Part shown: positions 32,816-42,108 of the stretch, piece after piece
Numbering within the stretch: position 1 is the stretch's first letter
Layout of the letters: the number at the start of each line of letters is the position of its first letter
Assembly: GCF_003994415.1 (NCBI RefSeq)
Contig: NZ_CP034689.1
Span: forward strand, 2,356,001 to 2,420,000
Source: Achromobacter spanius
GTDB lineage: Bacteria; Pseudomonadota; Gammaproteobacteria; Burkholderiales; Burkholderiaceae_B
Direction: 5' to 3'
DNA length: 64,000 nucleotides
Made by a program: the position numbers and the translations under genes
The notes under the pieces: model-generated
Databases searched by the model: none
What the model saw: the letters and a program-made list of their open reading frames with translations, nothing else
What the model was told of the DNA's origin: nothing

Positions 32816-34621
32816 TCAATCCGCCGGGGCGCTGTGGCTGCTGTCTTGCTGGCGGGCCCACATGCCGGCGTACACGCCGCGTTGGGCCAGCAATTGCGGA
32901 TGGCGCCCGCGTTCGATGATGCGGCCTTCGGACAGCACGATGATCTCATCGGCGTCCGCTACGGTCGACAGCCGGTGGGCGATGATCAGCGTGCTGCGCC
33001 CTGCGCTGACTTCGCGCAGGTTCGCCTGGATTTCGCGTTCGGTATGGGTGTCCAGCGCGCTGGTGGCTTCGTCGAACAGGAAGATGACGGGGTTCTTCAA
33101 GATGGTGCGGGCGATGGCCACGCGCTGCTTTTCCCCGCCCGACAACTTCAGGCCGCGCTCGCCCACCATGGTCTGGTAGCCGTCGGGCATGGTCATGATC
33201 AGGTCGTGGATGTGCGCCAGGCGCGCGGCGGCTTCGATCTCGGCATCGGTGGCGCCGGGGCGGCCGTAGCCGATGTTGTAGTGGATGGTGTCGTTGAACA
33301 GCACCGTGTCTTGCGGCACCACGCCAATAGCCGCCCGCAGGCTGGCCTGGGTGACGCCGCGCACGTCTTGCCCGTCCACCAGAATGGCGCCACTGTCGGC
33401 GTCATAAAAGCGAAATAGCAAGCGGGCGATGGTGGATTTGCCGGCGCCCGAGGTGCCCACCACGGCCACGGTCTTGCCGGCGGGGATGCTGAAGCTGACG
33501 CCCTTCAAGATGGGCCGGCGCGCATCATAGCCAAAGTACACGTCGCGGAATTCAACCTGGCCGCCGGCCAGGTGCAAGGGTTGGGCGTCGGGGCGATCGG
33601 CCACTTCGCGGTCTTGGCCCAGCAGCTCGAACATTCGTTCCATGTCGATCATGGCCTGCTTGATTTCACGGTAGATGAAGCCGAAGAAGCTCAGCGGCTG
33701 GTAAAGCTGTAGCAGGTAGGTGTTGACCAGCACGAAGTCGCCCAGCGTGTAGCGGCCTTCGGCAATGCCGGTGGCGGCCATCCACATCACCAGCGTCAGG
33801 CCGACCGAGATGATGGCTGCCTGGCCCACGTTCAGGATCGACAGGCTGACCTGGCTGCGCACGGCCGCGCGTTCGTAGCGGGTCAGCGAGGCGTCGTAGC
33901 GGCGCGCCTCGTGCTCTTCGTTGCCGAAGTATTTGACCGTCTCGTAGTTCAGCAGGCTTTCGATGGCCTTGGTGTTGGCTTCGGAATCGGTTTCGTTCAT
34001 CAGGCGCCGGAACTTGGCGCGCCATTCCGTCACCGCAAGCGTATAGGCCATGTACAGGATGACCGTGGCGCCGGTGGCCACGGCCAGCCAGATGTCGAAC
34101 ATCTTCCACAGCACAATACAGACCAGCCCGATCTCGAAGAACGTCGGCAGGATATTGAACAGCAGGAACGACAGCAGCGTCTGGATGCCCTTGGTGCCGC
34201 GTTCGATGGCGCGGGTCAGCCCGCCGGTCTGGCGCGACAGGTGAAAGCGCAGCGCCAGGGCATGCAGGTGCCGGAAGATTTGCAGGCCGACTTCCCGGAT
34301 GGCGTGCTGCCCCACGCGGGCGAAGATGGCGTCGCGCAGTTCCGAGAACAGCAGCGACAGCACGCGCGCGGTGCCATAGGCCAGGATCAGGCCCAACGGC
34401 ACCGTCACCGCACCGGGCGCGCCTTTGCCCAGTTCGTCAATGGCGTGCTTGTAGATCAGGGGGACGTAGACGGTCGCCGCCTTGGCGGCGAACAGGCACA
34501 GCAGCGCCAGCACCACGCGCACCTTGAGTCCCGTTTTACCTGGCGGCCAAAGGTAGGGGAACAGGGTTCGCAAGGTGGAAAAGCCGCCGCGATTCTTGGG
34601 CGGCGCGTCAGGGGAATTCAT
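32816..34621 (-). CDS. Atm1-type ABC exporter (fused TMD-NBD)
   Basis: A 601-residue half-transporter. Six TM helices occupy about 30-335. The nucleotide-binding domain has Walker A GTSGAGKST (389-397), signature LSGGEKQR and Walker B VIFLFDEATSALD. The segment NYETVKYFGNE in the TMD matches the hallmark of Atm1/ABCB7-type exporters, which move glutathione-linked sulfur or metal conjugates. Its position next to a Rieske gene and the presence of gshB elsewhere in the window are compatible but not proof. Confidence 0.93.
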   Translation of the reverse strand: MNSPDAPPKNRGGFSTLRTLFPYLWPPGKTGLKVRVVLALLCLFAAKAATVYVPLIYKHAIDELGKGAPGAVTVPLGLILAYGTARVLSLLFSELRDAIFARVGQHAIREVGLQIFRHLHALALRFHLSRQTGGLTRAIERGTKGIQTLLSFLLFNILPTFFEIGLVCIVLWKMFDIWLAVATGATVILYMAYTLAVTEWRAKFRRLMNETDSEANTKAIESLLNYETVKYFGNEEHEARRYDASLTRYERAAVRSQVSLSILNVGQAAIISVGLTLVMWMAATGIAEGRYTLGDFVLVNTYLLQLYQPLSFFGFIYREIKQAMIDMERMFELLGQDREVADRPDAQPLHLAGGQVEFRDVYFGYDARRPILKGVSFSIPAGKTVAVVGTSGAGKSTIARLLFRFYDADSGAILVDGQDVRGVTQASLRAAIGVVPQDTVLFNDTIHYNIGYGRPGATDAEIEAAARLAHIHDLIMTMPDGYQTMVGERGLKLSGGEKQRVAIARTILKNPVIFLFDEATSALDTHTEREIQANLREVSAGRSTLIIAHRLSTVADADEIIVLSEGRIIERGRHPQLLAQRGVYAGMWARQQDSSHSAPAD

Positions 34622-34905
34622 GGCGGGGCTTGGGGGCGCACGAAGGCGGGATGAGGGGCGGGATGAGGGGGAGGGCGGGCGGGATGAAGGGCATTATCGG
34701 GCACGGGCGCTATTATTTGGGAGATAACCCCTGGTAATTCCGGACCATTGCCAGGGGATGAGGGTTTGGTATTACGGCGCGGGCGCAGCTCGGCAAGCCC
34801 GTTTTTTATCTCTTCAATTCGGGGTTGGCCGGGCTGGACCCTGGATTGCGCGACCTGGCGCGTATTCGCCGCGCGAGCGTTGCGGTGCAAGTTTCGGAGG
34901 GTCTT

Positions 34906-35733
34906 ATGGCGAAGGTACCCGCAGTGAAATTGAACGACGGCAATAGCATCCCGCAGTTGGGCCTGGGGGTGTGGCAGGTGCCCGACGACCAGGCGGCTTC
35001 CGCGGTCAAGGAAGCGCTGGCGGCCGGCTACCGGTCGGTGGACACCGCGGCCATCTACGGCAACGAAGCTGGCGTGGGCACGGGCCTGCGGGCGGCGGGC
35101 GTGGCACGCAAGGATCTGTTCATCACCACCAAGCTGTGGAACGACAAGCACGGCTACGACGATGCCCACAAAGCCATGGACGAAAGCCTGGAGAAGCTGG
35201 GCCTGGCGTATGTGGACCTGTACCTGATCCACTGGCCCGTGGCGGGCAGCACGAAGTTCCTGGACGCCTGGCGCGCCATGGTCGAGATGAAGGAAGATGG
35301 CCGCGCGCGTTCGATCGGCGTGTCCAACTTCACGCAGGCCAACCTGGAGCAACTGATCGAGTCGTCGAAAGTGGCGCCGGCGGTGAATCAGATAGAACTG
35401 CATCCGGGGTTCGCACAGCATGAACTGCGGGCGTTCCATGCCAGGCACGGTATCGCGACCGAGTCCTGGAGCCCCTTGGCGCAAGGCGGAGTCACCAAGG
35501 AAAAGGTCATCGTGGACTTGGCTGAAAAACACAATAAATCGGCCGCCCAGATCACGCTGCGCTGGCACTTGCAGAGTGGGCTGATCGTGATTCCGAAGTC
35601 GGTCACGCCTGCCCGCATCCGCGAGAACATCGACGTGTTTGATTTTGAGTTGTCCGCCGACGAGATGGCCGCCATCGATGCCATCAAGGACGGCGCGCGC
35701 TTGGGACCGGACCCGGAGAACTTCGGCCGATAG
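34906..35733 (+). CDS. Aldo/keto reductase
   Basis: A 275-residue NADPH-dependent AKR of the 2,5-diketo-D-gluconate reductase type. The catalytic tetrad is complete: Asp46, Tyr51 (VDTAAIYGNE), Lys76 (ITTKLWN) and His109 (YLIHWPV). The cofactor site IPKSVTPARIREN is near the C-terminus. The start at ATG 34906 follows a CGGAGGG ribosome site. The interval 34622-34905 before it holds no other gene. Confidence 0.92.
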   Translation: MAKVPAVKLNDGNSIPQLGLGVWQVPDDQAASAVKEALAAGYRSVDTAAIYGNEAGVGTGLRAAGVARKDLFITTKLWNDKHGYDDAHKAMDESLEKLGLAYVDLYLIHWPVAGSTKFLDAWRAMVEMKEDGRARSIGVSNFTQANLEQLIESSKVAPAVNQIELHPGFAQHELRAFHARHGIATESWSPLAQGGVTKEKVIVDLAEKHNKSAAQITLRWHLQSGLIVIPKSVTPARIRENIDVFDFELSADEMAAIDAIKDGARLGPDPENFGR

Positions 35734-35807
35734 CTGGCCAGGTACGAGAGGGGCGAGGCCAGGGGTGGGGCAGCGGGGCCCCAAGACCCCACGGCCCGGC
35801 CTGCAAT

Positions 35808-36011
35808 CTAGTGCTTCAGCGGGAACACCCAGTAGCGCAAAATGACCACCAGCAGGATGGTCAGCGTGATCCACGAGGCCCAGTGCCAGGCGCCCGTGCC
35901 CAATAGCGCGGCCAGCAGGCCGAACACGCTCAGCACGCCCAGCAAAATGGGCGCGCCCCATACGAACATGAAACCGCGTCCACCGCGGCTTTTGCTTTGG
36001 CGCTTGCTCAT
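35808..36011 (-). CDS. Small membrane protein of a PepSY operon
   Basis: A 67-residue protein with a basic Lys/Arg/Gly-rich N-terminus and two hydrophobic helices (about 17-37 and 43-62). Its ATG overlaps the stop of the PepSY gene (ATGA at 36008-36011), so it is translationally coupled. No family is recognised; small two-helix proteins beside PepSY genes are often conserved without known role. Confidence 0.72.
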   Translation of the reverse strand: MSKRQSKSRGGRGFMFVWGAPILLGVLSVFGLLAALLGTGAWHWASWITLTILLVVILRYWVFPLKH

Positions 36012-37183
36012 GCCGGCGTCCTTTGCGGCGTGGCGGCGGCCTGGTGCCTTTTCACGAGTTCGTTGATGCGCGCTTCCGTCGCGCGGCGCCGCGCGATCCA
36101 CAGGTAGAGGCCGCTGACCAGAACCACGATGGTGATCAGGTCCAGCAGCGCCCAGATGATCTTCAAGGGCAGGCCGGCGTAGTCACCGAAGTGCAGCGGG
36201 CGGGACACCTCAAGCGCGGTCAGGTACCACGGCATTTTGGCCACGGTGGTGAGTTCGCCGGTTTTGCCGTCCACCAACACGGGGGTGTTCAGCTTGGAGG
36301 TCAGCGGCGTGTCGCCGCGCATCCAGGCAATGTAGTGGTGCGGGCTGCCGAAGGCGTTGCCGGGGAAGGAGATGAACGACACCTCGTTGCCGGGCATGGC
36401 TTTCTTGGCGGTGTCGGCGGCAAGCTGCGCCGAGGCCAGTTGCGTGGGCACGGTCTGGCCCTTGTAGGGCTCAAGAATGCGGACCAGCTCGGTGGACTGC
36501 CACAGGCGGAACAACGGCGTCGACAGTTCATTGATGACGCCCGTGAACCCCACGACGAACGCCCATACCAGCGTCACGATACCCAGCAGGTTGTGCAGGT
36601 CCAGCCATTTCAGGCGGGTGGAGCGCGCGGCGCGCACGGTGCCGAATTCCAGCTTCTTCATGAATGGGCCGTACAGCACCACGCCCGACACGATGGCCAC
36701 GCAGAACAGCAGGCCCATGAAGCCCAGGAACAGTTCGCCGGGCAAGCCCGCGAACAGGTCCACGTGCAGGGCCAGCATGATGCCCATGAACGAGAATTTG
36801 TCTTCGGTATAGAGCGGGCCGTCCAGCAGCACCTCGCCTGTGCGGCCGTCCATGCGGACGGCGTGGCCGGAGGCCTGGCCGTCGCCCGGGGTTTTGGCCA
36901 TGCCGACGTACACCTGGGGTTCATCGGGGTCGAAGAAAAGGTAGTCGACGACCTCGCCCGGGTACATCGTCAGGGCGCTGGCAACCAGCTTGTCCAGGTT
37001 GGCGGGCGGTGTGTCGGCCGGTACGTTGGACAGCGGCTTGCCATCATCCAGCCAGTGTTCGATCTCGTGATGGAACACCAGCGGCAAGCCGGTGAGGCAG
37101 ATGATGAGCAGGAAGATGGTGCAGACCAGGCTGGTCCACTTGTGGATCCAGTACCAGGTTTTGATGGTGGACGCGGCTGTCAT
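36008..37183 (-). CDS. PepSY-associated TM protein
   Basis: A 391-residue inner-membrane protein of the PepSY_TM family with about four to five helices. The first is WTSLVCTIFLLIICLTG; later HVDLFAGLPGELFLGF and LHNLLGIVTLVWAFVVGF follow, with PepSY domains in the two periplasmic loops. His side chains in the helices (HKW, HVDLF, LHNLLG) resemble haem-ligating patterns of such proteins. PepSY_TM genes are often next to TonB siderophore receptors and may act as ferric-siderophore reductases, but none is adjacent here. An AT-rich region upstream might hold a Fur site. Confidence 0.88.
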   Translation of the reverse strand: MTAASTIKTWYWIHKWTSLVCTIFLLIICLTGLPLVFHHEIEHWLDDGKPLSNVPADTPPANLDKLVASALTMYPGEVVDYLFFDPDEPQVYVGMAKTPGDGQASGHAVRMDGRTGEVLLDGPLYTEDKFSFMGIMLALHVDLFAGLPGELFLGFMGLLFCVAIVSGVVLYGPFMKKLEFGTVRAARSTRLKWLDLHNLLGIVTLVWAFVVGFTGVINELSTPLFRLWQSTELVRILEPYKGQTVPTQLASAQLAADTAKKAMPGNEVSFISFPGNAFGSPHHYIAWMRGDTPLTSKLNTPVLVDGKTGELTTVAKMPWYLTALEVSRPLHFGDYAGLPLKIIWALLDLITIVVLVSGLYLWIARRRATEARINELVKRHQAAATPQRTPA

Positions 37184-37209
37184 GGCGGCGGGAGGGCGGC
37201 GACGCGCGC

Positions 37210-37260
37210 GGCCCCCTTTAAGGTATTTGTGAGGAAGTACGGAACATTATCACGAACAAT
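37210..37260 (-). promoter_or_regulatory. Possible promoter/Fur-like region for PepSY gene
   Basis: An AT-rich patch upstream of 37183 contains ATTATCA at about 37235-37241, i.e. TGATAAT on the minus strand, plus a degenerate second half (GAGAATCGC) further upstream. Fur boxes are TGATAATnATTATCA-like. This is a weak match. Confidence 0.25.
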
Positions 37261-37425
37261 AGCGATTCTCGTAACGGATTATTTGACCTCGATGGCGGCG
37301 GGGCTGCAAGGCTTGCGTAATCCAAAGCGGGTTAAAAAGACAGGTCGGGGTTTACCGGGCGCAAGCCGCCACGGTGTGTTTCAAGGGACGGTTCATGTCC
37401 CCTCAACCGCTTGTCGAGAATCATC

Positions 37426-38139
37426 ATGGAGCAGCGTTTTGTGAAAGTACCGCGCAACGAGCTGGGCCGCGATTTTGCGGTGGGCGACGTGCACGGGCAT
37501 TTTTCACGTTTACAGGAAAGCTTGGACCGGCTGGGTTTCGACCCCGCCCGTGACCGGCTGTTCTCGGTGGGCGACCTGGTCGACCGTGGGCCGGAATGCG
37601 AGGCAGCGCTGGACTGGCTGGCCCGCCCGTGGTTCTACGCGGTGCAGGGCAACCACGAGGACTATGCGATCCGCCATGTACGCACGGGGCAGGTGGACGT
37701 GAAGAACTGGCGTGGCTATGGCGGCGGCTGGTTCCTGGACCTGCCCGCGGATCGGCAGGCGGTGTTTGCCGAGGCCTTTGCGCAACTGCCTATCGCGATC
37801 GAAGTCGAAACGTCCGAGGGCGCGGTCGGCTTGCTGCATGCGGATTGCCCGGTGCTGTTCTGGCCCCGCCTGGAATTTGCGTTGCAGGATCGCTACAAGC
37901 GCACCAGCGCGGCCTGCCAATGGTCGCGCGAGCGGCTGCGGCAGATGAACCGAACGGGCATCCAGGGTGTGCGCGCGGTGGTGGCCGGGCATACGCCGGT
38001 GGCCTCGCCCTTGGCCTTGGGCAATGTCTATCACATCGATACCGAAGGTTGGCGCGCGGGCTACTTCACCTTCCTGGACCTGGAGTCGCTGTCGGCATGG
38101 CCGTGCGAGGTGGTGACGGAGCTGGTGGTGGAAGCGTAG
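37426..38139 (+). CDS. PPP-family serine/threonine phosphatase
   Basis: A 237-residue metallophosphatase related to PrpA/PrpB and lambda phosphatase. The metal-binding signature is complete: GDVHGH (20-25), GDLVDRGP (49-56) and GNHE (75-78), with a further AGHTPV metal motif near 190. It likely dephosphorylates Ser/Thr or Tyr residues, or diadenosine tetraphosphate-like substrates. The start ATG 37426 is preferred over a TTG at 37411. It is convergent with the PBP1A gene. Confidence 0.9.
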   Translation: MEQRFVKVPRNELGRDFAVGDVHGHFSRLQESLDRLGFDPARDRLFSVGDLVDRGPECEAALDWLARPWFYAVQGNHEDYAIRHVRTGQVDVKNWRGYGGGWFLDLPADRQAVFAEAFAQLPIAIEVETSEGAVGLLHADCPVLFWPRLEFALQDRYKRTSAACQWSRERLRQMNRTGIQGVRAVVAGHTPVASPLALGNVYHIDTEGWRAGYFTFLDLESLSAWPCEVVTELVVEA

Positions 38140-38158
38140 GGCTACCCCTGAAACGAAG

Positions 38159-38181
38159 ACGGGCGCCGTAGAGGCGCCCGT
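38159..38181. terminator. Hairpin between convergent genes
   Basis: ACGGGCGCC (38159-38167) pairs with GGCGCCCGT (38173-38181) with a GTAGA loop. There is no T run, so termination may be weak or Rho-assisted. Confidence 0.45.
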
Positions 38182-38202
38182 TGGCATTTCAAGACCCGAG
38201 GA

Positions 38203-40863
38203 TCAGAGCGGCCGGGCGACGACGGCGCTGGACGGGGTGATGGCGCTGGCGCTGGCCGCGCCGCCGTCGGCACCATTGATCGGCGTGGCCACGGGTACGC
38301 CCGCAGCCGGTACGCCTGAAGCCGAAGCCCCCGCAACTGGTATGCCCGCCGTCGGGACCGCCGGCAGTGCATTGCCGGCGCTGGGCGCCGGGATAGGCTG
38401 TAGCGGCGCCTGGATGGGGCTGTTCAAGCTAGGCGGCGGCACGGCGCTGCCGGGGGCCGGCAACGGCTTTACCGAGGTGTCCACGCCGTCGGTGCTGAGG
38501 TTGTTGTTCAGGAAGTCGGTCAGTTCATCCCCGGAAGACAGGTCCAGCGACGCCACGGCCTGGCCGGGCGGGAACTCCGAGAAATAGTATTCGCCGTTAT
38601 CCACCAGCAGGCCGTCGGGACGTGGCGCCGGCTTGACTTCGGGCACGCCCTTCAACACCGGCTGCATGTAGTCCAGCCAGGTGCTCAGCGCCAGGCCGCT
38701 GCCAAACTCGTTGGTGCCCAGCGATTTGGGCTGGTCAAAACCCATCCAGACGGTCGTGGCCAGATCGGGCGTGAAGCCCGAGAACCAGACGTCCACCGCG
38801 TCGTTGGTGGTGCCGGTTTTGCCGCCCACGTCGTTGCGTTTGAGCACCTGGTGCGCGCGCGCGGCCGTGCCGTTGGTGGTGACGCCTCGCAGGATGTCGT
38901 CCATGACCCAGGCGGTGCGCGGGTCGATGGCGCGCGCCGTTTCGTCGCCCGCCTTGACCGGTTGCGCCTGCATCAGCACCTTGCCCGAGCGGTCCGTAAC
39001 GTGATCCACCAGATACGGCGTGACGCGGTAGCCGCCGTTGGCAAACACCCCATAGCCGTTGACCACTTGCAGCGGGGTGGCGCCGCCCGCGCCCAGCGCC
39101 AGCGGCAGCACGGCCGGCCAGCGCGACTTGTCGAAACCGAAGCGGGTCAGGTAGTCCTGTGCGTATTGTGGGGAAATGGCCTGCAGGATGCGGATCGACA
39201 CCATGTTCTTGGACCGGTACAGCCCCTGGCGAAACGTCAGCATGGGTTCGTACTTGTTGCCGTCGTTCTTGGGCTGCCAATCCTTCGAGCCGGTCTGGGC
39301 GGCGGTCAGCATGAAGGGCTGGTCGGAAATCTGCGTGGCGGGCGTGAAGCCGCGTTCCAGCGCCGCGGCGTAGACGAAGGGCTTGATATTGGAACCGGGC
39401 TGGCGCCAGGCTTGGGTCACGCGGTTGAAGCTGCCGCGGTGGTAGTCGAAGCCGCCGATCATGGCGCGGATGGCGCCATCCTGCGGCGCCATGGACACCA
39501 GCGCCGCCTGCAGCGTCGGCATGTTGATGATTTCCCAGCCGTCGCCGTCCTTGCCGCCGGTCTTGTGGATGTAGACGACCGAGCCGCGGCGGATGCGCTG
39601 GCTGTCGCTGGCCTTGGGGTTCAGGGCGCGCGCCACCACGGCCAGCGCCTTCTTGTCTGAAATGGTGATGATGTCGCGCGCGCTGCGGGCAACCTTGACC
39701 TCGGTGGGGCTGGCTGACAGCACCACGGCCGTCAGCAGGTCGTCGCTGTCGGGCGTGGTGTCCTGCACGCCGTCCAGAATGTCATCCAGCGCCTGCGGAT
39801 CGCTTTCAACGTCATCGGGCAGGTCGATCTGGTCTTCCGGGCCGGGGTAGACGGCGCGGCGCGTGTAGTCCAGCACGCCATCGCGTACCGCGCGGTAAGC
39901 GGCCTCCTGGGCCTTGGAATCGATGGTTGTGTAGACGTCGATGCCCTTGGAATAGGTGTCTTCCTGGAACACGCCATACATCAGTTGGCGCGCCAGTTCC
40001 GACGGGTAATCTCCATGCACGGCGAAGCCGCGCGCGCTGGTGCCGTCGGCGCCACGGATGGTCAACTGCTGTTGCAAGGCCTGGTCGGCCTGCTCAGGCG
40101 TCAGGTAGCCCAGCGTCTTCATGCGGCCCAGCACATAGTGCTGGCGAATTTCGGCGCGCGGGAAGTTGGTGATGGGGTTGAAGCGCGATGGGGCCTTGGG
40201 AATGCCGGCCAGCATGGCGGCTTCGGCCGGCGTCACTTCCGACAGCGGCTTGCCGAAATAGGTGCGCGACGCGGCGGCGAAGCCGTAGGCGCGGTGGCCC
40301 AGGTAGATCTGGTTCATGTAGAGCTCCAGGATCTGGTCCTTGGTGAGCTCGTTCTCAATCTTGAACGTCAGCAGCAGTTCGTAGAACTTGCGCGAATAGG
40401 TCTTTTCCGACGACAGGTAGAAGTTGCGCGCCACCTGCATGGTAATGGTGCTGCCGCCCTGCGACTTCGACCCCTTGACCACGTTGGTCAGCACGGCGCG
40501 CGCCACGCCCATCCAGTCGACGCCGCCGTGGCTGTAGAAGCGGTCGTCTTCGGCCGCCAGCACGGCCTGGCGCATGACGGGGGGAATCTCGTCAAAGCGC
40601 AGCACGTTGCGGTGCTCTTCGCCGTATTCACCGATCAGCACTTTGTCGGCGGTGTAGATGCGCAGCGGCACCCGTGGCCGGTAGTCGGTCATGGCGTGCA
40701 GGTCGGGCAGGGCGGGCCAGGTCAGCGCCAGCGCCAGTCCAAGCGCAAGCGCGCCGCAGGCGCCGACGCAGGCTGCGGCGATGCCCGTTTTGACCAGGAT
40801 GCGTTTCCAGGGAAGGCCCGATTTGCCGCCCGGGGTGGCGGAGGATTGCTGGGGGGTGCTCAT
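38203..40863 (-). CDS. mrcA: Penicillin-binding protein 1A
   Basis: A bifunctional class A PBP of 886 residues. A TM anchor (about 26-50) precedes the GT51 transglycosylase domain with catalytic AAEDDRFY (Glu105) and KSQGGSTITMQVARN. The transpeptidase domain has SxxK at Ser491-Lys494 (GSNIKPF), SKN at 551-553 and KTG at 682-684 (KTGTTND). An OB-like linker region separates them. The C-terminal 120 residues are an unusual Pro/Ala/Gly/Val-rich repeat (APVxA/IPVAGAS type) beyond the catalytic fold, probably a disordered periplasmic tail. Length exceeds the 850 of E. coli. Confidence 0.95.
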   Translation of the reverse strand: MSTPQQSSATPGGKSGLPWKRILVKTGIAAACVGACGALALGLALALTWPALPDLHAMTDYRPRVPLRIYTADKVLIGEYGEEHRNVLRFDEIPPVMRQAVLAAEDDRFYSHGGVDWMGVARAVLTNVVKGSKSQGGSTITMQVARNFYLSSEKTYSRKFYELLLTFKIENELTKDQILELYMNQIYLGHRAYGFAAASRTYFGKPLSEVTPAEAAMLAGIPKAPSRFNPITNFPRAEIRQHYVLGRMKTLGYLTPEQADQALQQQLTIRGADGTSARGFAVHGDYPSELARQLMYGVFQEDTYSKGIDVYTTIDSKAQEAAYRAVRDGVLDYTRRAVYPGPEDQIDLPDDVESDPQALDDILDGVQDTTPDSDDLLTAVVLSASPTEVKVARSARDIITISDKKALAVVARALNPKASDSQRIRRGSVVYIHKTGGKDGDGWEIINMPTLQAALVSMAPQDGAIRAMIGGFDYHRGSFNRVTQAWRQPGSNIKPFVYAAALERGFTPATQISDQPFMLTAAQTGSKDWQPKNDGNKYEPMLTFRQGLYRSKNMVSIRILQAISPQYAQDYLTRFGFDKSRWPAVLPLALGAGGATPLQVVNGYGVFANGGYRVTPYLVDHVTDRSGKVLMQAQPVKAGDETARAIDPRTAWVMDDILRGVTTNGTAARAHQVLKRNDVGGKTGTTNDAVDVWFSGFTPDLATTVWMGFDQPKSLGTNEFGSGLALSTWLDYMQPVLKGVPEVKPAPRPDGLLVDNGEYYFSEFPPGQAVASLDLSSGDELTDFLNNNLSTDGVDTSVKPLPAPGSAVPPPSLNSPIQAPLQPIPAPSAGNALPAVPTAGIPVAGASASGVPAAGVPVATPINGADGGAASASAITPSSAVVARPL

Positions 40864-41055
40864 TGCAGGCGATTCTAGGACAGAACGCTATAGACCGGCC
40901 AGGGTGCAATAAGGTTTCGGTAACCAAACTTGCCCGAGCCGGGGGGTGGCGTGTGCCAGGTAATTTGAGGGACGTGGTCCAGGATACGCAGAGAAGGGCC
41001 TTGCGCGCGGGGGCAATGGGAAATGTGCGGCGAAATGCGCTGTGAACCGCGCTAT

Positions 41056-41107
41056 GAAATGTATTTCGCGCGGTGACAAACGGCAAGACTGGTTGCAAGC
41101 GTTTGTC
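41056..41107. repeat. Inverted repeats between araC-type gene and mrcA
   Basis: GAAATGTATTTC (41056-41067) is near-palindromic. GACAAACG (41075-41082) and CGTTTGTC (41100-41107) form an 8-bp stem with an inner GCAA/TTGC pair. They lie just past the AraC-type stop on the minus strand and lack a T tract. Confidence 0.45.
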
Positions 41108-41124
41108 GCGATCAGCCCAATTGT

Positions 41125-41943
41125 TCAGCTTCCATTCAGCGTTGACGCGTTGCGCTGATAGCGTTGTGGCGGCGCGCCCAGCGCGCGGTGAAACATGGCG
41201 CTGAACGCGCTGGGGCTGCGGTAGCCCAGGTCGGCGGCGATGCGCGCCACCGGCTCTCCCAGCGACAGCCTGCACATGGCATCCGCCAGGCGCACCTGCT
41301 GCACCCACTGCCGATAGTTCAGCCCCAGCTCGGCCTGGAACAGCCGGATCAAGGTCCGGGCGCTGGCGCCGACTTCGCTGCCCCAGGCTTCGATACCGTG
41401 TTGCAGGCCTGGCTGGGCCAGAATGGCCGAGCAGATGGTTTGCAGGCGGCGGTCACGCGGCCAGGGAATCTGGACGGGCACCACGCGGGCCGCCATCAGT
41501 TCCGTCAGGATCAGCGCGGCAATCTGCTCGCTGCGGCCGCCCAGCGGGTAGTCGATGGGTTCGGCGGTCAGCGCCAGGATCAGCTCGCGCAGCAGGGCGC
41601 TGACTTCAATCACCTGGCACTGTTGCCAGTATCTGGCTGCGGCATCAGCCTGGATGTAGAGCGAGCGCATGGCCACCGTGCCCACCATTTCCACGCCGTG
41701 CGGCACACCGGCCGGCACCCAGAGCGCGCGCAGGGGCGGCAGCGCCCAGAAACCGCTGGGCGTGGTGACGCGCATGACACCTTCGGCCGCATAGATCAAT
41801 TGCGCGCGCGGGTGGGAATGCGCGCCGGTCTGCGCACCCGCCCGAAATTCCTTGGCCATCGCGGTGACCACCCGCGGGCGGTCCTGGTAGTCCTGGGCAT
41901 TTACGCTGCGCGAAAGGTCTGGCGGAGGCAGGCGGATGGGCAT
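41125..41943 (-). CDS. AraC-family transcriptional regulator
   Basis: A 272-residue regulator: an AraC-type cupin-like N-terminus (HSHPRAQLIYAAEGVMRVTT) and a C-terminal double HTH (LNYRQWVQQVRLADAM, VARIAADLGYRSPSAFSAMF). The start MPIRLPPPDL at 41943 is the natural N-terminus; a longer frame upstream is antisense to the MFS gene and unconserved. It is divergent from the Fsr-like transporter, which it probably regulates. Confidence 0.92.
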   Translation of the reverse strand: MPIRLPPPDLSRSVNAQDYQDRPRVVTAMAKEFRAGAQTGAHSHPRAQLIYAAEGVMRVTTPSGFWALPPLRALWVPAGVPHGVEMVGTVAMRSLYIQADAAARYWQQCQVIEVSALLRELILALTAEPIDYPLGGRSEQIAALILTELMAARVVPVQIPWPRDRRLQTICSAILAQPGLQHGIEAWGSEVGASARTLIRLFQAELGLNYRQWVQQVRLADAMCRLSLGEPVARIAADLGYRSPSAFSAMFHRALGAPPQRYQRNASTLNGS

Positions 41944-42108
41944 GATGTCACTTCCGACGAAAGGAGTAGGGCGAAGTTGAACGCGCAATGCCGCTATTTT
42001 GTCACTTAGGCGACGAATATTGGCAGATCGTATCCATGGCGCGTTTTTACACTGTGGGCTGGTCCTGGCGGTTGGCCGGGCATACCCCTCTTTCCCTTCC
42101 GCATAACC

